This document shows positions 1 through 8,031 of a stretch of DNA of 35,021 nt, piece by piece. The notes under the pieces were generated by a model. It did no database searches and was not told where the DNA came from. It was given only the letters and a program-made list of their open reading frames with translations. This stretch comes from Caulobacter sp. Lineage in GTDB: Bacteria > Pseudomonadota > Alphaproteobacteria > Caulobacterales > Caulobacteraceae. The first letter of the stretch is position 1, and each line of letters opens with the position of its first letter. Where the stretch lies: NCBI GenBank assembly GCA_030678995.1, contig JAUXTQ010000062.1, positions 1 to 35,021 on the forward strand, read 5' to 3'. A program made the position numbers and the translations under genes.

Positions 1-84
1 GATCTCCACCAGCGTCTCGCCCCCACGCCAGCGATCCCACAACTCTCGCTTCTGAGCCTCGCTCAGCCGAACCGACCGCCCCAT
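1..84 (-). CDS. IS30-family transposase, N-terminal fragment (runs off window)
   Basis: Read on the minus strand from an ATG at 84-82, the 28 visible codons give MGRSVRLSEAQKRELWDRWR and continue GGETLVEI. The MGR start followed by a helix-turn-helix rich in charged residues (SEAQKRELWDRW) and GES/GET-L matches the N-terminal DNA-binding region of IS30-family DDE transposases from alphaproteobacteria. Only the first HTH is visible; the DDE catalytic core lies outside the window. About 55 bp of non-coding sequence separate the start codon from a possible element end near position 140. Assignment rests on a short stretch, so the family is likely but not certain. The copy may be complete beyond the edge. 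Confidence 0.6.
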   Translation of the reverse strand, partial: MGRSVRLSEAQKRELWDRWRGGETLVEI

Positions 85-142
85 CGAAGATCCTCCCGCA
101 TCGCAAACCTAAACCTGTTGCGATGACCGGTTGAATCCGCCG

Positions 143-170
143 TGTCCCCATTTGCCTGTCCCCATTTGCC
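143..170. repeat. Tandem 14-bp repeat TGTCCCCATTTGCC x2
   Basis: TGTCCCCATTTGCC occurs at 143-156 and again, exactly, at 157-170, next to the presumed end of the IS30-like element and just downstream of the SDR gene. The TGTCCCC core resembles the ends of the family A hairpins at 6380, 12114 and 30108, but no inverted partner is visible here. It may be a half element or a remnant left by IS insertion. Confidence 0.5.
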
Positions 171-193
171 GATCGGCGCCCGCCTGCGAAGGG

Positions 194-973
194 TCAGGTC
201 GCTGTCATGCCGCCGTCCACCACCACTTCCGACCCCGTCATGAAGGCCGCCTTGTCCGAGGCGAGGAAGACGATCGCGTTGGCGATGTCGGTGTCACGGC
301 CCAGGCGCCCCAGCGGATGGCTCTGGGCGAAACGCTCCAGGGTGCTGTTGGAGCCTTCCCCCGTCCGCTCGGAAATGGCCGCCGCCGCGCCGGCCATCAT
401 CGGGGTGTCGATGATCCCCGGATGGACCGAGTTGACCCGGATTTTCAGCCTGTCCCGGGCGCATTCCAGCGCCGCAGACTTGGTCATCAGCCGCACCGCG
501 CCCTTGGAAGCGTTGTAGGCCAGGCCGCCCGCCTGTCCGACCAGTCCGGCCACCGACGACAGGTTGATGATCGAGCCGCCGCCGTCCCAGCGCTGGGCCC
601 GCTCGGCGATGGCCGGGATCGCGTGCTTCAGCCCCAGGAACACGCCTTCGACATTGATCTGCTGCATGCGCCGGAAGTCCTCAAGCGCGGTCTCGACGAT
701 CGGTTTCATCCAGAAGATGCCGGCGTTGTTGACCAGGATGTCCAGCCCGCCGAAGGCCTCGCGGGCGAAGGCCACGGCGGCGATCCAGTCGGCCTCGACC
801 GTCACGTCGTGCCTGACATAAGCCCCGCCGACCGCGTCAGCCACGGCCGTTCCGTCGCCGATGTCGCTGACCACCACCTTCGCCCCGGCCGCCGCCAGCG
901 CCCTGGCCGTCGCCGCCCCGATGCCTTGCGCCCCGCCGGTGACCAGCGCCACGCGCCCGTCGAGATCGTTCAT
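194..973 (-). CDS. SDR family NAD(P)-dependent oxidoreductase
   Basis: This 259-residue protein is a classical short-chain dehydrogenase/reductase, expected to be a soluble cytoplasmic oxidoreductase acting on an alcohol or ketone substrate. The Rossmann motif TGGAQGIG is at residues 12-19, an acidic residue ends strand beta-2 (VVVSD, D37, favouring NAD over NADP), NNAG is at 82-85, and the catalytic Ser (139/140), Tyr153 and Lys157 (YNASK) are all present. HPGIIDTPM and the C-terminal GSEVVVDGGMTAT are also typical. Length is normal. The ATG at 973 follows GGGAGAA at good spacing. The gene is divergent from the TetR gene at 1263, with about 290 bp between them. The substrate cannot be read from sequence. 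Confidence 0.95.
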   Translation of the reverse strand: MNDLDGRVALVTGGAQGIGAATARALAAAGAKVVVSDIGDGTAVADAVGGAYVRHDVTVEADWIAAVAFAREAFGGLDILVNNAGIFWMKPIVETALEDFRRMQQINVEGVFLGLKHAIPAIAERAQRWDGGGSIINLSSVAGLVGQAGGLAYNASKGAVRLMTKSAALECARDRLKIRVNSVHPGIIDTPMMAGAAAAISERTGEGSNSTLERFAQSHPLGRLGRDTDIANAIVFLASDKAAFMTGSEVVVDGGMTAT

Positions 974-1217
974 GCCGTTCTCCCCTGATCGTTGAGTCGG
1001 CTATAGCCCCGGACCGGACATCGACCAAACGGGGACGGCCATGATCGATGACTTGATGGCCTCGCGCGGGCTGATGGAGACCCGAAGAGCGGCGAAGGCC
1101 ACGCGCTGACGGCGGTCGCCCAGGAGGCCTGCATCCAGGGCCTCTCGATCCGCTCGCCGCTCGGCCCGGGAGCGCGGAGGCCATGATCCGATCGAACCGC
1201 CGAGCTTGATCCACCCA
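974..1217. other. Divergent intergenic region, no intact gene
   Basis: Between the SDR gene and the TetR operator only short ORFs are present. A 22-codon plus-strand ORF begins at 1041 and stops at 1109, and its codon use looks coding-like, so it could be a gene remnant. No RNA gene or terminator is evident. Confidence 0.4.
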
Positions 1218-1239
1218 TATAAGTGAGTTATCACTTATA
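1218..1239. promoter_or_regulatory. Perfect palindrome, likely TetR operator
   Basis: The arms TATAAGTGA (1218-1226) and TCACTTATA (1231-1239) are exact reverse complements around GTTA. The 22-bp site ends 23 bp before the preferred GTG start of the TetR gene, where an autorepressor would overlap the promoter or initiation region. Its AT-richness contrasts with the surrounding DNA. Binding by the neighbouring TetR protein is inferred. Confidence 0.75.
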
Positions 1240-1262
1240 AATTGAGACGCGAGGTCGTGACC

Positions 1263-1862
1263 GTGGGCCGCAGGAAATCCGTCGATGACGAGACGCTTCT
1301 GGCGCACGCGCGCGCGGTATTCCTGGAGCGCGGCGCGTTTGGGACGACCAAGGACATCGCACGCCGCGCCGGCGTCTCGGAGGCGGTTATTTTCCAACGA
1401 TTTCCGACCAAGGCGGAGTTGTTCCTCGCGGCCATGATGCCGCGGGATGTCGATGCTGACAGCATCATCGCCTCGGAAATCACCGATACACAGGCGGCGC
1501 TCGTCGAAACCGGCCGCCGCCTGCTTGACCATTTCAGGCAGGTCATCCCGATGGCGACGCATTTGATGCTCCACCCAGACATCAAGATGTCCGAGGTCGT
1601 GGAGCATTTTGGCGCGGGACGGGTCGACAGGATCGCCGACCTTCTGACCCGTTTCATGATCAGGAGAAACGCTGAAGGCCTGCTCCGGGTCGATGACCCG
1701 CAAGCCACCGCCAATCTGATGATCGCCGCGATCCACAGTCTCGCCGTCTATGAAATGATGGAACTCCATAAGGGCGACGACCTTGGGCACGCCGTGCCGC
1801 TGTTCGTGAAGGCGCTCTGGTCCGGCATGGCGCCCGGGCCGCCGGACCGCGGCGGCCCTTAG
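1263..1862 (+). CDS. TetR/AcrR family transcriptional regulator (exporter operon)
   Basis: The protein has about 199 residues. Its N-terminal HTH (TTKDIARRAGVSEAVIFQRF, roughly residues 28-47) is the TetR DNA-binding domain, followed by KAELFLAAM and a helical ligand-binding domain. The ORF is open from a TTG at 1242, but that codon directly abuts the palindrome and has no ribosome binding site; the GTG at 1263 has GCGAGG about 9 nt upstream and gives the usual short N-terminus (VGRRKSVDDETLL). It lies 62 bp upstream of the ABC ATPase on the same strand and probably represses itself and the transporter, being released by an exported compound. The effector is unknown. Confidence 0.9.
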   Translation: MGRRKSVDDETLLAHARAVFLERGAFGTTKDIARRAGVSEAVIFQRFPTKAELFLAAMMPRDVDADSIIASEITDTQAALVETGRRLLDHFRQVIPMATHLMLHPDIKMSEVVEHFGAGRVDRIADLLTRFMIRRNAEGLLRVDDPQATANLMIAAIHSLAVYEMMELHKGDDLGHAVPLFVKALWSGMAPGPPDRGGP

Positions 1863-1924
1863 CCAGGCGCTGACCACCGCCGCTCATTGGCGGCCCGATC
1901 TCCCATTGTTGACAGGACAAGCCG

Positions 1925-2677
1925 ATGCTTTTGCAGACACGGATTGATCAAACACGCCCGGCGGCCTCCGACAGCGTCGATCGACCCCTGATAAGGTTGC
2001 GCGGCGTCTCGAAGGACTACGAGACCGCCGCGGGTCCGTTCACCGCGCTTCGGGGCATTGACCTCGACGTCGCGGCCGGGGATTTCGTCGCCATTGTCGG
2101 CCAGTCTGGCAGCGGCAAGTCGACCCTCGTCAACGTGATGACCGGCATCGACACTCCGACGGCGGGAACGATTGCCGTGGGTGACGCCGAGATTCAGCAT
2201 CTCAGCCAGGAGCAGCTGGCGGTCTGGCGCGGGAAGAGTGTCGGCGTTGTGTTCCAGTTCTTCCAACTGCTGCCAACGTTGACGGTCGTCGAGAACATCA
2301 TGTTGCCGATGGATTTCTGCGGGACGTTTCCGCTGGCCCAGCGGCGCGGTCGCGCGATGCGGCTGCTGGACAAGCTCGGTATCGGCGCCCAGGCGGACAA
2401 GCTGCCCTCCGACCTGTCCGGGGGGCAGCAGCAGCGTGCCGCCATCGCCAGGGCGCTGGCCAACGATCCCCCGATCCTGGTCGCCGATGAGCCGACCGGA
2501 AACCTCGATTCCAGGACCTCCGACGAGGTGATGCAACTCTTCGCCGGTCTGGCGGGCGAGGGCAGGGCGGTCGTCATGGTCACCCACGAACGCGACCTGG
2601 CCCGGTACTTCACGCGCGTGGTTGAGTTGAGCGACGGATGCGTGACGAGCGGTCGCGCCGTGGGGCCGACGGCATGA
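1925..2677 (+). CDS. ABC transporter ATP-binding protein (LolD/MacB-like)
   Basis: This 250-residue ATPase has Walker [10 protein letters not shown] (59-67), a Q-loop at [10 protein letters not shown], the signature LSGGQQQR (164-171), Walker B ILVADEP (184-190) and the H-loop His221. The [19 protein letters not shown] stretch and DEPTGNLDS are typical of the LolD/MacB/FtsE group, which power mechanotransmission-type permeases rather than channel transporters. The start ATG follows AGGA at 7 nt. It overlaps the permease by ATGA, so the two are translationally coupled. The first ~20 residues precede the ABC domain and look disordered. The substrate could be a drug, a peptide or a lipoprotein; nothing in the sequence settles it. 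Confidence 0.95.
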   Translation: MLLQTRIDQTRPAASDSVDRPLIRLRGVSKDYETAAGPFTALRGIDLDVAAGDFVAIVGQSGSGKSTLVNVMTGIDTPTAGTIAVGDAEIQHLSQEQLAVWRGKSVGVVFQFFQLLPTLTVVENIMLPMDFCGTFPLAQRRGRAMRLLDKLGIGAQADKLPSDLSGGQQQRAAIARALANDPPILVADEPTGNLDSRTSDEVMQLFAGLAGEGRAVVMVTHERDLARYFTRVVELSDGCVTSGRAVGPTA

Positions 2678-5088
2678 GGATCGCGACCAGATGGTGGAAG
2701 CTGATCCGCGACTTCGACGCCATTCAGGGCCGGATTCTGATGGCGGTCACGGCGATCGCGGTCGGTGTCTACGCCGTGGCGACGATCGCCAGCGCCTACG
2801 CCATTCTCACCCGGGAGATCTCGCGCAACTACATCGCCACCAATCCGGCCTCGGCCCTCCTGGATGTGGGCGTTGTCGATGCGAAGCTGGTCGAAGCGGT
2901 GCGCAAGCGTCCCGATATCGCCGCCGCGGAAGCGGCTTCCATCGTCGCCGCCAGGGTGGAGTATCGGCCCGGCGAATGGGTGCGAATGCTGCTCTTCGTC
3001 GTTCCCGACTTCGACGCGCTGCGGGTCAACAAGGTCTTCCCCGAGGCCGGCGCCTATCCGCCGAAGCCCGGGTCCATTCTCCTTGAACGGGAGGCATTGG
3101 CCTTTCTCCGCGGCAAGATCGGCGGATCCATCAGGCTGCAGACGCCGACCGGTCCGAAGGTCTTCGTGATGGTCTCCGGCACGGTTCATGATCCCAGCCT
3201 TGCCCCGGCCTGGCAGGAGCAGACGGCGTACGGCTATCTCACGCCCGAGACCTTCGCGGCGGTCGGAGGGGATCCCACGCCGAACATCCTGAAGGTCGTG
3301 GTCAGGGAGGCGCTCCATGACCAGCGCAAGGTCGACGCCGTCGTGGGCGAACTGGCCCTGGCCCTCAAGGCCCGGGGCCTGGATGTCCACCAGATCCAGG
3401 CGCCGCCGACCGGTCGTCATCCCCACCAGAACCAGATGACCGCCGTCCTGACCATGTTCCTGATGTTCGCGATCCTCTCGCTTGTCCTGAGCGCCTTCCT
3501 GACCGCGTCGATGATCGACGGCCTGCTCGCCCAGCAGGTCCGGCAGATCGCGGTCATGAAGGCCATTGGCGCCCGCACGCGCCAGATTGTCGGGCTCTAT
3601 CTGGTGGGCATCTTCGCGGTCGCGAGCGTGGCTGTGTCGGCGGGCGTTCCCTTGGGCGTCATCAGCGGCCAGGCCTTCGCCGACATCATCGCCCGGCTGC
3701 TGAACTTCGACATCGCCAGCCACGCTCTTCCGCATTGGCTGATCCTGGCCCTGGTCATAGGCGGCCTCGCCATACCGCTGACCTTCGCGCTCGTACCGAT
3801 CCGAAAGGCCGCTCGCGCCACCGTTCGCGAAGCGATTTCCGACTACGGTTTAAGCCGGCAGGTGTTCGGCGCCGGTTGGTTCGATGTCTTCCTGACCCGG
3901 CTCAGGGGGATCGATCGCACGCTGATCCTGGCGATACGCAACGCCTTTCGTCGGCGTGGTCGTCTCATCCTGACGCTGATGCTGCTGGCCGCCGCCGGCG
4001 CGATGTTCCTCGCAAGCCTCAGCGTCCAGAAGGCATGGGGTCAATTCATCGCCTCGTCGGCTCAAGACCGGGACCACGACCTGGAACTTCGGCTTGACCG
4101 CCCGGCGCCGACCGCCGCGCTGCTGGCGATCGTGGCGGGCGCGCCGGGTGTCCGAAAGGTCGAGCCCTGGAGCGTCACCTCGGCCGCCGCGACCCGGCCC
4201 GACGGGTTGGCCGTTGTTCGAACATACCCTGACGGCGGTCATGGCAGCCTTGCGTTTCAGTCGCTGCCCGCGCCGGCCAGGCTATCGCACCTGGTCATGC
4301 TTGATGGCCGTCTCCCACGGCCCGGCGAAGACGGCGCCATTCTGCTCAATCAGGGCGCTCGCGCCCTCCTCGGCCGTCCCCCGGTGGGAAGCACGATCAG
4401 GCTGACGGTCGAGGGCCGCGCGGCGTCATATCGCGTTGTCGGGGTCGTCCGTCAGATCGTCACGCCGGCAGCGGTGTTCGTTTCGCCGACCGGGTATCAG
4501 GACATCACCGGAACCGGGGGCAAGACAAACGCGGTGCGCATAGTGACGGTCGACCATGGCGTGGCGGCCACTTCCGCCGTGGCCAGCGCCGTCGAAGCGC
4601 GTTTGGGCGCGGCGGGCATGCGCGTGGTGCTTTCGACGTCAGAGGCGCAGGTTGATGGCGCCGTGGGCGGTCACGTCAGGATTCTCGTGGTTTCGCTCGT
4701 CATCATGTCGATTCTGATGGCGGCCGTTGGTCTGCTGGGCCTCGCCTCGGCGCAAGGGACCAGCGTGACGGAGCGCACACGCGAATTTGGCATCATGCGC
4801 ACCATCGGCGGTACAAAACGGGTCATTGTCCGCAACGTCATCGCCGAGGGCTTGTTCACGGGCCTCATGAGCGTGGTGCTCGCGCTGTTGCTGGCCCTGC
4901 CCCTCGCCGCGGGGATCGGCAATCTGATCGGCGTGCTTTCCTTCGGCCTGCCCCTGCCGCTCACCCTGTCGCTGCCGGGCCTGGGATTGTGGCTGGCCAT
5001 TGTCGCCATCGGGTCGGTCGTGGCGAGCCTCGTGCCGGCGCTGAATGCCGCCAAACTGACCATCCGCGAAACCCTGGCCTATGCCTGA
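2674..5088 (+). CDS. FtsX-like ABC transporter permease, two-module (MacB/LolC type)
   Basis: The protein has 804 residues from the ATG at 2674, whose ATGA overlaps the stop of the ATPase gene. The first membrane segment is near residues 19-41, followed by a large periplasmic domain and then a three-helix FtsX block (around 255-395 with [19 protein letters not shown]). A second module repeats this plan: one TM near [20 protein letters not shown], a periplasmic domain, and a C-terminal FtsX block with [17 protein letters not shown] sequence ([17 protein letters not shown]). This is the duplicated architecture of ABC3-type permeases. No HlyD/MacA adaptor gene is seen in the operon, so it may act alone or with a distant partner. 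Confidence 0.93.
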   Translation: MRIATRWWKLIRDFDAIQGRILMAVTAIAVGVYAVATIASAYAILTREISRNYIATNPASALLDVGVVDAKLVEAVRKRPDIAAAEAASIVAARVEYRPGEWVRMLLFVVPDFDALRVNKVFPEAGAYPPKPGSILLEREALAFLRGKIGGSIRLQTPTGPKVFVMVSGTVHDPSLAPAWQEQTAYGYLTPETFAAVGGDPTPNILKVVVREALHDQRKVDAVVGELALALKARGLDVHQIQAPPTGRHPHQNQMTAVLTMFLMFAILSLVLSAFLTASMIDGLLAQQVRQIAVMKAIGARTRQIVGLYLVGIFAVASVAVSAGVPLGVISGQAFADIIARLLNFDIASHALPHWLILALVIGGLAIPLTFALVPIRKAARATVREAISDYGLSRQVFGAGWFDVFLTRLRGIDRTLILAIRNAFRRRGRLILTLMLLAAAGAMFLASLSVQKAWGQFIASSAQDRDHDLELRLDRPAPTAALLAIVAGAPGVRKVEPWSVTSAAATRPDGLAVVRTYPDGGHGSLAFQSLPAPARLSHLVMLDGRLPRPGEDGAILLNQGARALLGRPPVGSTIRLTVEGRAASYRVVGVVRQIVTPAAVFVSPTGYQDITGTGGKTNAVRIVTVDHGVAATSAVASAVEARLGAAGMRVVLSTSEAQVDGAVGGHVRILVVSLVIMSILMAAVGLLGLASAQGTSVTERTREFGIMRTIGGTKRVIVRNVIAEGLFTGLMSVVLALLLALPLAAGIGNLIGVLSFGLPLPLTLSLPGLGLWLAIVAIGSVVASLVPALNAAKLTIRETLAYA

Positions 5089-5106
5089 CGAGAAGGAATT
5101 CCGAAC

Positions 5107-5220
5107 GTGACAAAGAAGATTCTAGTGCCGCTGATTGTCGTCGTCGTCACAGGACTGCTCCTCTATGCCGCCCATACCCTCAATCTGGTTGGCCTGATCC
5201 GGGCGATGCATGGTGGATGA
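5107..5220 (+). CDS. 37-residue single-pass membrane peptide in the ABC operon
   Basis: A GTG at 5107, preceded by GAGAAGGAA, opens a 37-codon ORF: a basic start (MTKKI), a strongly hydrophobic segment (LVPLIVVVVTGLLLYAAH, about residues 6-23) and a short tail NLVGLIRAMHGG. It begins 18 bp after the permease stop, so it is probably co-transcribed. It could be a small accessory subunit of the exporter, or the N-terminal anchor left from an adaptor (HlyD-type) gene. I do not recognise a named family. Ribosome binding site, composition and position argue for real expression. Confidence 0.6.
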   Translation: MTKKILVPLIVVVVTGLLLYAAHTLNLVGLIRAMHGG

Positions 5221-5356
5221 TCCCGCCGCGTCGGGGCGCGGGGCCAATGTTCGATTCTGTTCTGACGTCCCCGATGGCATCCGCATCGAGGCGGTGTTCA
5301 TTCCCCAATACCTGGCCGAGGTCGATGCGGTGCTCGCCAGGACGGTCGTCGGATAG
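5210..5356 (+). CDS. Short hypothetical ORF or gene remnant
   Basis: A 48-codon ORF starts at ATG 5210, overlapping the end of the membrane peptide in another frame, and stops at 5356, 34 bp before dusA. Its third positions are G/C-rich, as in real genes here. The product (ending YLAEVDAVLARTVVG) looks like the C-terminus of a larger soluble protein. It may be the tail of a gene whose front was lost, or a frameshifted extension of the upstream peptide. No family recognised. Confidence 0.3.
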   Translation: MVDDPAASGRGANVRFCSDVPDGIRIEAVFIPQYLAEVDAVLARTVVG

Positions 5357-5390
5357 CCCCGCGCCCGAATTTGCCTTATCTGACCGGCCG

Positions 5391-6380
5391 ATGACGCCGC
5401 CCGCCCACCGCCTCTCCGTGGCCCCGATGATGGACTGGACCGACCGGAACTGCCGGGCGTTCCATCGGGTCCTGACGCGCCGGTCGCTGCTCTATACCGA
5501 GATGGTCACCAGCGGGGCGGTGCTGCACGGGCCGCGGGAGCGGTTGCTGGGCTACGACCCGTCGGAACATCCGCTGGCGCTGCAGCTGGGCGGGTCGGAG
5601 CCGGCGGACCTGGCGACCTGCGCCCGCATCGGCGAGGACCTGGGCTACGACGAGATCAATCTCAACGTCGGCTGTCCCTCCGACCGGGTGCAGAGCGGCC
5701 GGTTCGGCGCCTGTCTGATGCGCGAGCCTGAGCTGGTGGCCGACTGCATGGCCGCCATGATCGCCGCCGTGGCCGTGCCGGTGACGGTGAAATGCCGCAT
5801 CGGCGTCGATGACCAGGATCCGGAGGAGGCCCTGTTCCGGCTGGTCGATCTGTCGGCGAAAGCGGGGGTGTCCACCTTCATCGTCCATGCCCGCAAGGCC
5901 TGGCTGCAGGGGCTGTCGCCGAAGGAAAACCGGGACGTTCCGCCGCTGGACTATCCGCTGGTCTACCGACTCAAGCGCGAGCGGCCGGACCTGACCATCG
6001 TCCTCAACGGCGGGGTGGCGACGCTGGACGAGGCCCTGGTCCACCTGGCGCAGATGGACGGGGTGATGCTCGGCCGCGCCGCCTATCACGAGCCGGGCAT
6101 CCTGGGCTCGGTGGACAGCCTGGTCTTCGGCGAGGGCGAGGCGGTCGATCCGTTCGAGGCCGTCGCCCGCTACCGCCCTTACATGGCCGGCCGGCTGGCG
6201 GCCGGCGCCCATCTGGCCGGCATGACCCGCCACATGCTGGGCCTGTTCCACGGCCGCCCGGGCGCGCGCAGCTGGCGACGGATCCTGACCGTCGAGGGCA
6301 GCAAGGCCGGCGCCGGGCTGGAGGTGCTCGACGCGGCCCTGGCGGCGGTCGCCGACGCGGCGGCGCGGAAGGCGGCCTGA
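5391..6380 (+). CDS. dusA: tRNA-dihydrouridine synthase A
   Basis: This 329-residue flavoenzyme reduces uridines (position 20/20a in the DusA class) of tRNA D-loops with FMN and NADPH. The FMN-binding start APMMDWTDR is at 11-19, the catalytic Cys95 sits in NLNVGCPSDRVQ with the DusA-typical GRFGACLM after it, and Lys135 (VKCRIG), His167-Arg169 (VHARKAWLQG), LNGG (206-209) and MLGRAAYH follow as expected. The C-terminal helical tRNA-binding domain (MTRHMLGLFHGRPGARSWRR) is complete. The ORF is open further upstream, but the ATG at 5391 gives the normal family length. Its stop codon abuts a family A hairpin pair that separates it from the convergent sulfotransferase. Confidence 0.96.
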   Translation: MTPPAHRLSVAPMMDWTDRNCRAFHRVLTRRSLLYTEMVTSGAVLHGPRERLLGYDPSEHPLALQLGGSEPADLATCARIGEDLGYDEINLNVGCPSDRVQSGRFGACLMREPELVADCMAAMIAAVAVPVTVKCRIGVDDQDPEEALFRLVDLSAKAGVSTFIVHARKAWLQGLSPKENRDVPPLDYPLVYRLKRERPDLTIVLNGGVATLDEALVHLAQMDGVMLGRAAYHEPGILGSVDSLVFGEGEAVDPFEAVARYRPYMAGRLAAGAHLAGMTRHMLGLFHGRPGARSWRRILTVEGSKAGAGLEVLDAALAAVADAAARKAA

Positions 6381-6467
6381 GGGGACATGTACCGAAGGTA
6401 CGTGTCCCCTAAACGAACCGCCGCTGAATCTGGAGTAGGGGACACGTACCCGCGGTACATGTCCCCT
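6380..6467. repeat. Family A paired-hairpin element (REPIN-like), copy 1
   Basis: The left hairpin has arms AGGGGACATGTACC and GGTACGTGTCCCCT around GAA (6380-6410); the right hairpin has AGGGGACACGTACC and GGTACATGTCCCCT around CGC (6437-6467). The second is the reverse complement of the first except for the loop, with a 26-nt spacer. It fills the gap between convergent dusA and the sulfotransferase and could act as a transcription barrier for both. Confidence 0.85.
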
Positions 6468-6476
6468 CCTCGCCGG

Positions 6477-7928
6477 TCATGATCCGCTCTCCTCGAGCCA
6501 GGCCTTCAAGGGCGCCAACTGGTGCTGGTAATGCCGCGCCCGGCCCGAGGCGCGCTGGTACAGCGGCTCGCGCACCTGCCAGACGCTGGCGGTCTTCACC
6601 GCGTTGTCGAGCTTGTGGAAGGCGAGGCAATTGTCGTCCCAGTCGAGACCCAGGAAGGCCAGCAGCCGCTCCAGCGGGGCTCGCGGATCAGCGACGAAGG
6701 CGTCGTAGTCGAAGTGGAGAATGTCGTTCGGATACAGCGACTTCCAGTGCGCCATCATCCGCTGTTGCTGGCGCTGATAGTGGCCGATGTCCATGAGATC
6801 GAGGGCGTAGGCCATGCCGTGGTCGAGGTGCAGGAAGTAGACAGACAGGGCGTTGTCCAGCGGGTCGCGCACGGAGTTGACGATCTTCGCGTCCGGAAAC
6901 AGCCGCTTGATCAGGCCGATGTGCATCAGGTTGTCCGGCCGCTTGTCGGTCAGAACATCGGCGGCCGGGAAGATGGCCGACAAGGTCGCCAGACAGCCGG
7001 CGGCGAGGGTGTCCAGTGTGGCGGGCGTGGTGGCCTTCAGACTGGCCGGCCAGGGCGCCAGCGGGCCGCGGGTCATGGCCGGGATCAGGTCCAGCTCCCC
7101 GCCGGCGGTGACCCGGGCGTGGCTGGCCAGCACCTGCTCCGCCAGGGTCGAGCCGGAGCGGAACATGCCGCAGACGAACACCGGCGGCGGCCGGGTCCCG
7201 GCCACGGGCGGGCCGGTCCAGGGCTTCGGGAAGGCGGCGATCAGAGCGTCGACCTGGGCCTCCATGGCCGCGCGGTCGTAGCGGGCGGTCCCGCTGGCCC
7301 GGCTGGCGGCGTTGGCGGCGGCATAGGCGGCGAAGGCTTCGTCGTACGCCCCGGCCGCATCGAGCATCCGGCCGAGCGCGAAGCCCAGCGCCGCGTCCCG
7401 GGCCGGGCCATGTCGGCCGATCGCGCCGCGCAGCCGGCCGATCAGGGGATCGTCGGAGCCCGATGGCGTCGCCAGTCCGCCAAGCCGGGCGAGGGCGTCG
7501 GGGTCGGCGGGATCGAGAGCGACAATGGCCTCATAGGCTGCCACGGCTTCGGCGCGCCGGCCCCGGTCTTCGTGCAGGTTGCCCAGGTTCAGCAGGGCCG
7601 GGACGTAGCGGGGATTGAGCGCCAGGGCGGCGGTCAGTTCGGCCTCGGCCTCGACCTCGCGGCGCAGGTCGTCGGACAGGATGACGGCGCGGTTGAGCCG
7701 CACCTCCTCCGGGTCGCTGACCCCGCGCCTCAGGGCCTGGTCGTAAGACGCCAGCGCCGCCTCCGGCCGCCCGGCCTTCCGCTGCAGCAGGGCCAGGTTG
7801 TACCAGCTGTCGGGCAGGTCCGGATGGGCCGCCAGCAGCCGCTCATAAGCCGCCAGCGCCTCGGCCGTCCGCCCCGCGCGACGCAGCTGGGCAGCCTGAC
7901 CGAGCAGGGATTCGAGGCTCTGCGACAT
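6477..7928 (-). CDS. Tetratricopeptide repeat sulfotransferase
   Basis: The protein has 483 residues from the ATG at 7928; the ORF extends upstream but that part is low-complexity arginine-rich sequence. Residues 1-145 form TPR units (AEALAAYERLLAAHPDLPDS; WYNLALLQRKAGRPEAALAS; LLNLGNLHEDRGRRAEAVAA). From about 250 a PAPS-dependent sulfotransferase fold begins: 5'-phosphosulfate loop FVCGMFRSGSTL (251-262) and 3'-phosphate site VNSVRDPLDNALS (350-362), with a C-terminal KTASVWQVREPLY..SGRARHYQ. Such TPR-sulfotransferases are common in alphaproteobacteria and probably sulfate a peptide or glycan; the acceptor is unknown. It lies 103 bp downstream of the secreted protein at 8032 and may share its transcript. 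Confidence 0.92.
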   Translation of the reverse strand: MSQSLESLLGQAAQLRRAGRTAEALAAYERLLAAHPDLPDSWYNLALLQRKAGRPEAALASYDQALRRGVSDPEEVRLNRAVILSDDLRREVEAEAELTAALALNPRYVPALLNLGNLHEDRGRRAEAVAAYEAIVALDPADPDALARLGGLATPSGSDDPLIGRLRGAIGRHGPARDAALGFALGRMLDAAGAYDEAFAAYAAANAASRASGTARYDRAAMEAQVDALIAAFPKPWTGPPVAGTRPPPVFVCGMFRSGSTLAEQVLASHARVTAGGELDLIPAMTRGPLAPWPASLKATTPATLDTLAAGCLATLSAIFPAADVLTDKRPDNLMHIGLIKRLFPDAKIVNSVRDPLDNALSVYFLHLDHGMAYALDLMDIGHYQRQQQRMMAHWKSLYPNDILHFDYDAFVADPRAPLERLLAFLGLDWDDNCLAFHKLDNAVKTASVWQVREPLYQRASGRARHYQHQLAPLKAWLEESGS

Positions 7929-8031
7929 CCGGCCATTGAAGGCCCTGTCGACGGGCGGCTCAAGGGCGTCATTGCCCCCACGATCTCGGGCGTCCTCGGA
8001 GCGGGCGCCGCACGGAAGACGGAAACGCCGC

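Noticed and set aside
837..1877. 346-codon antisense ORF over the TetR gene and SDR start
   Set aside because: Arginine-rich shadow frame; both real genes on this stretch are well supported.
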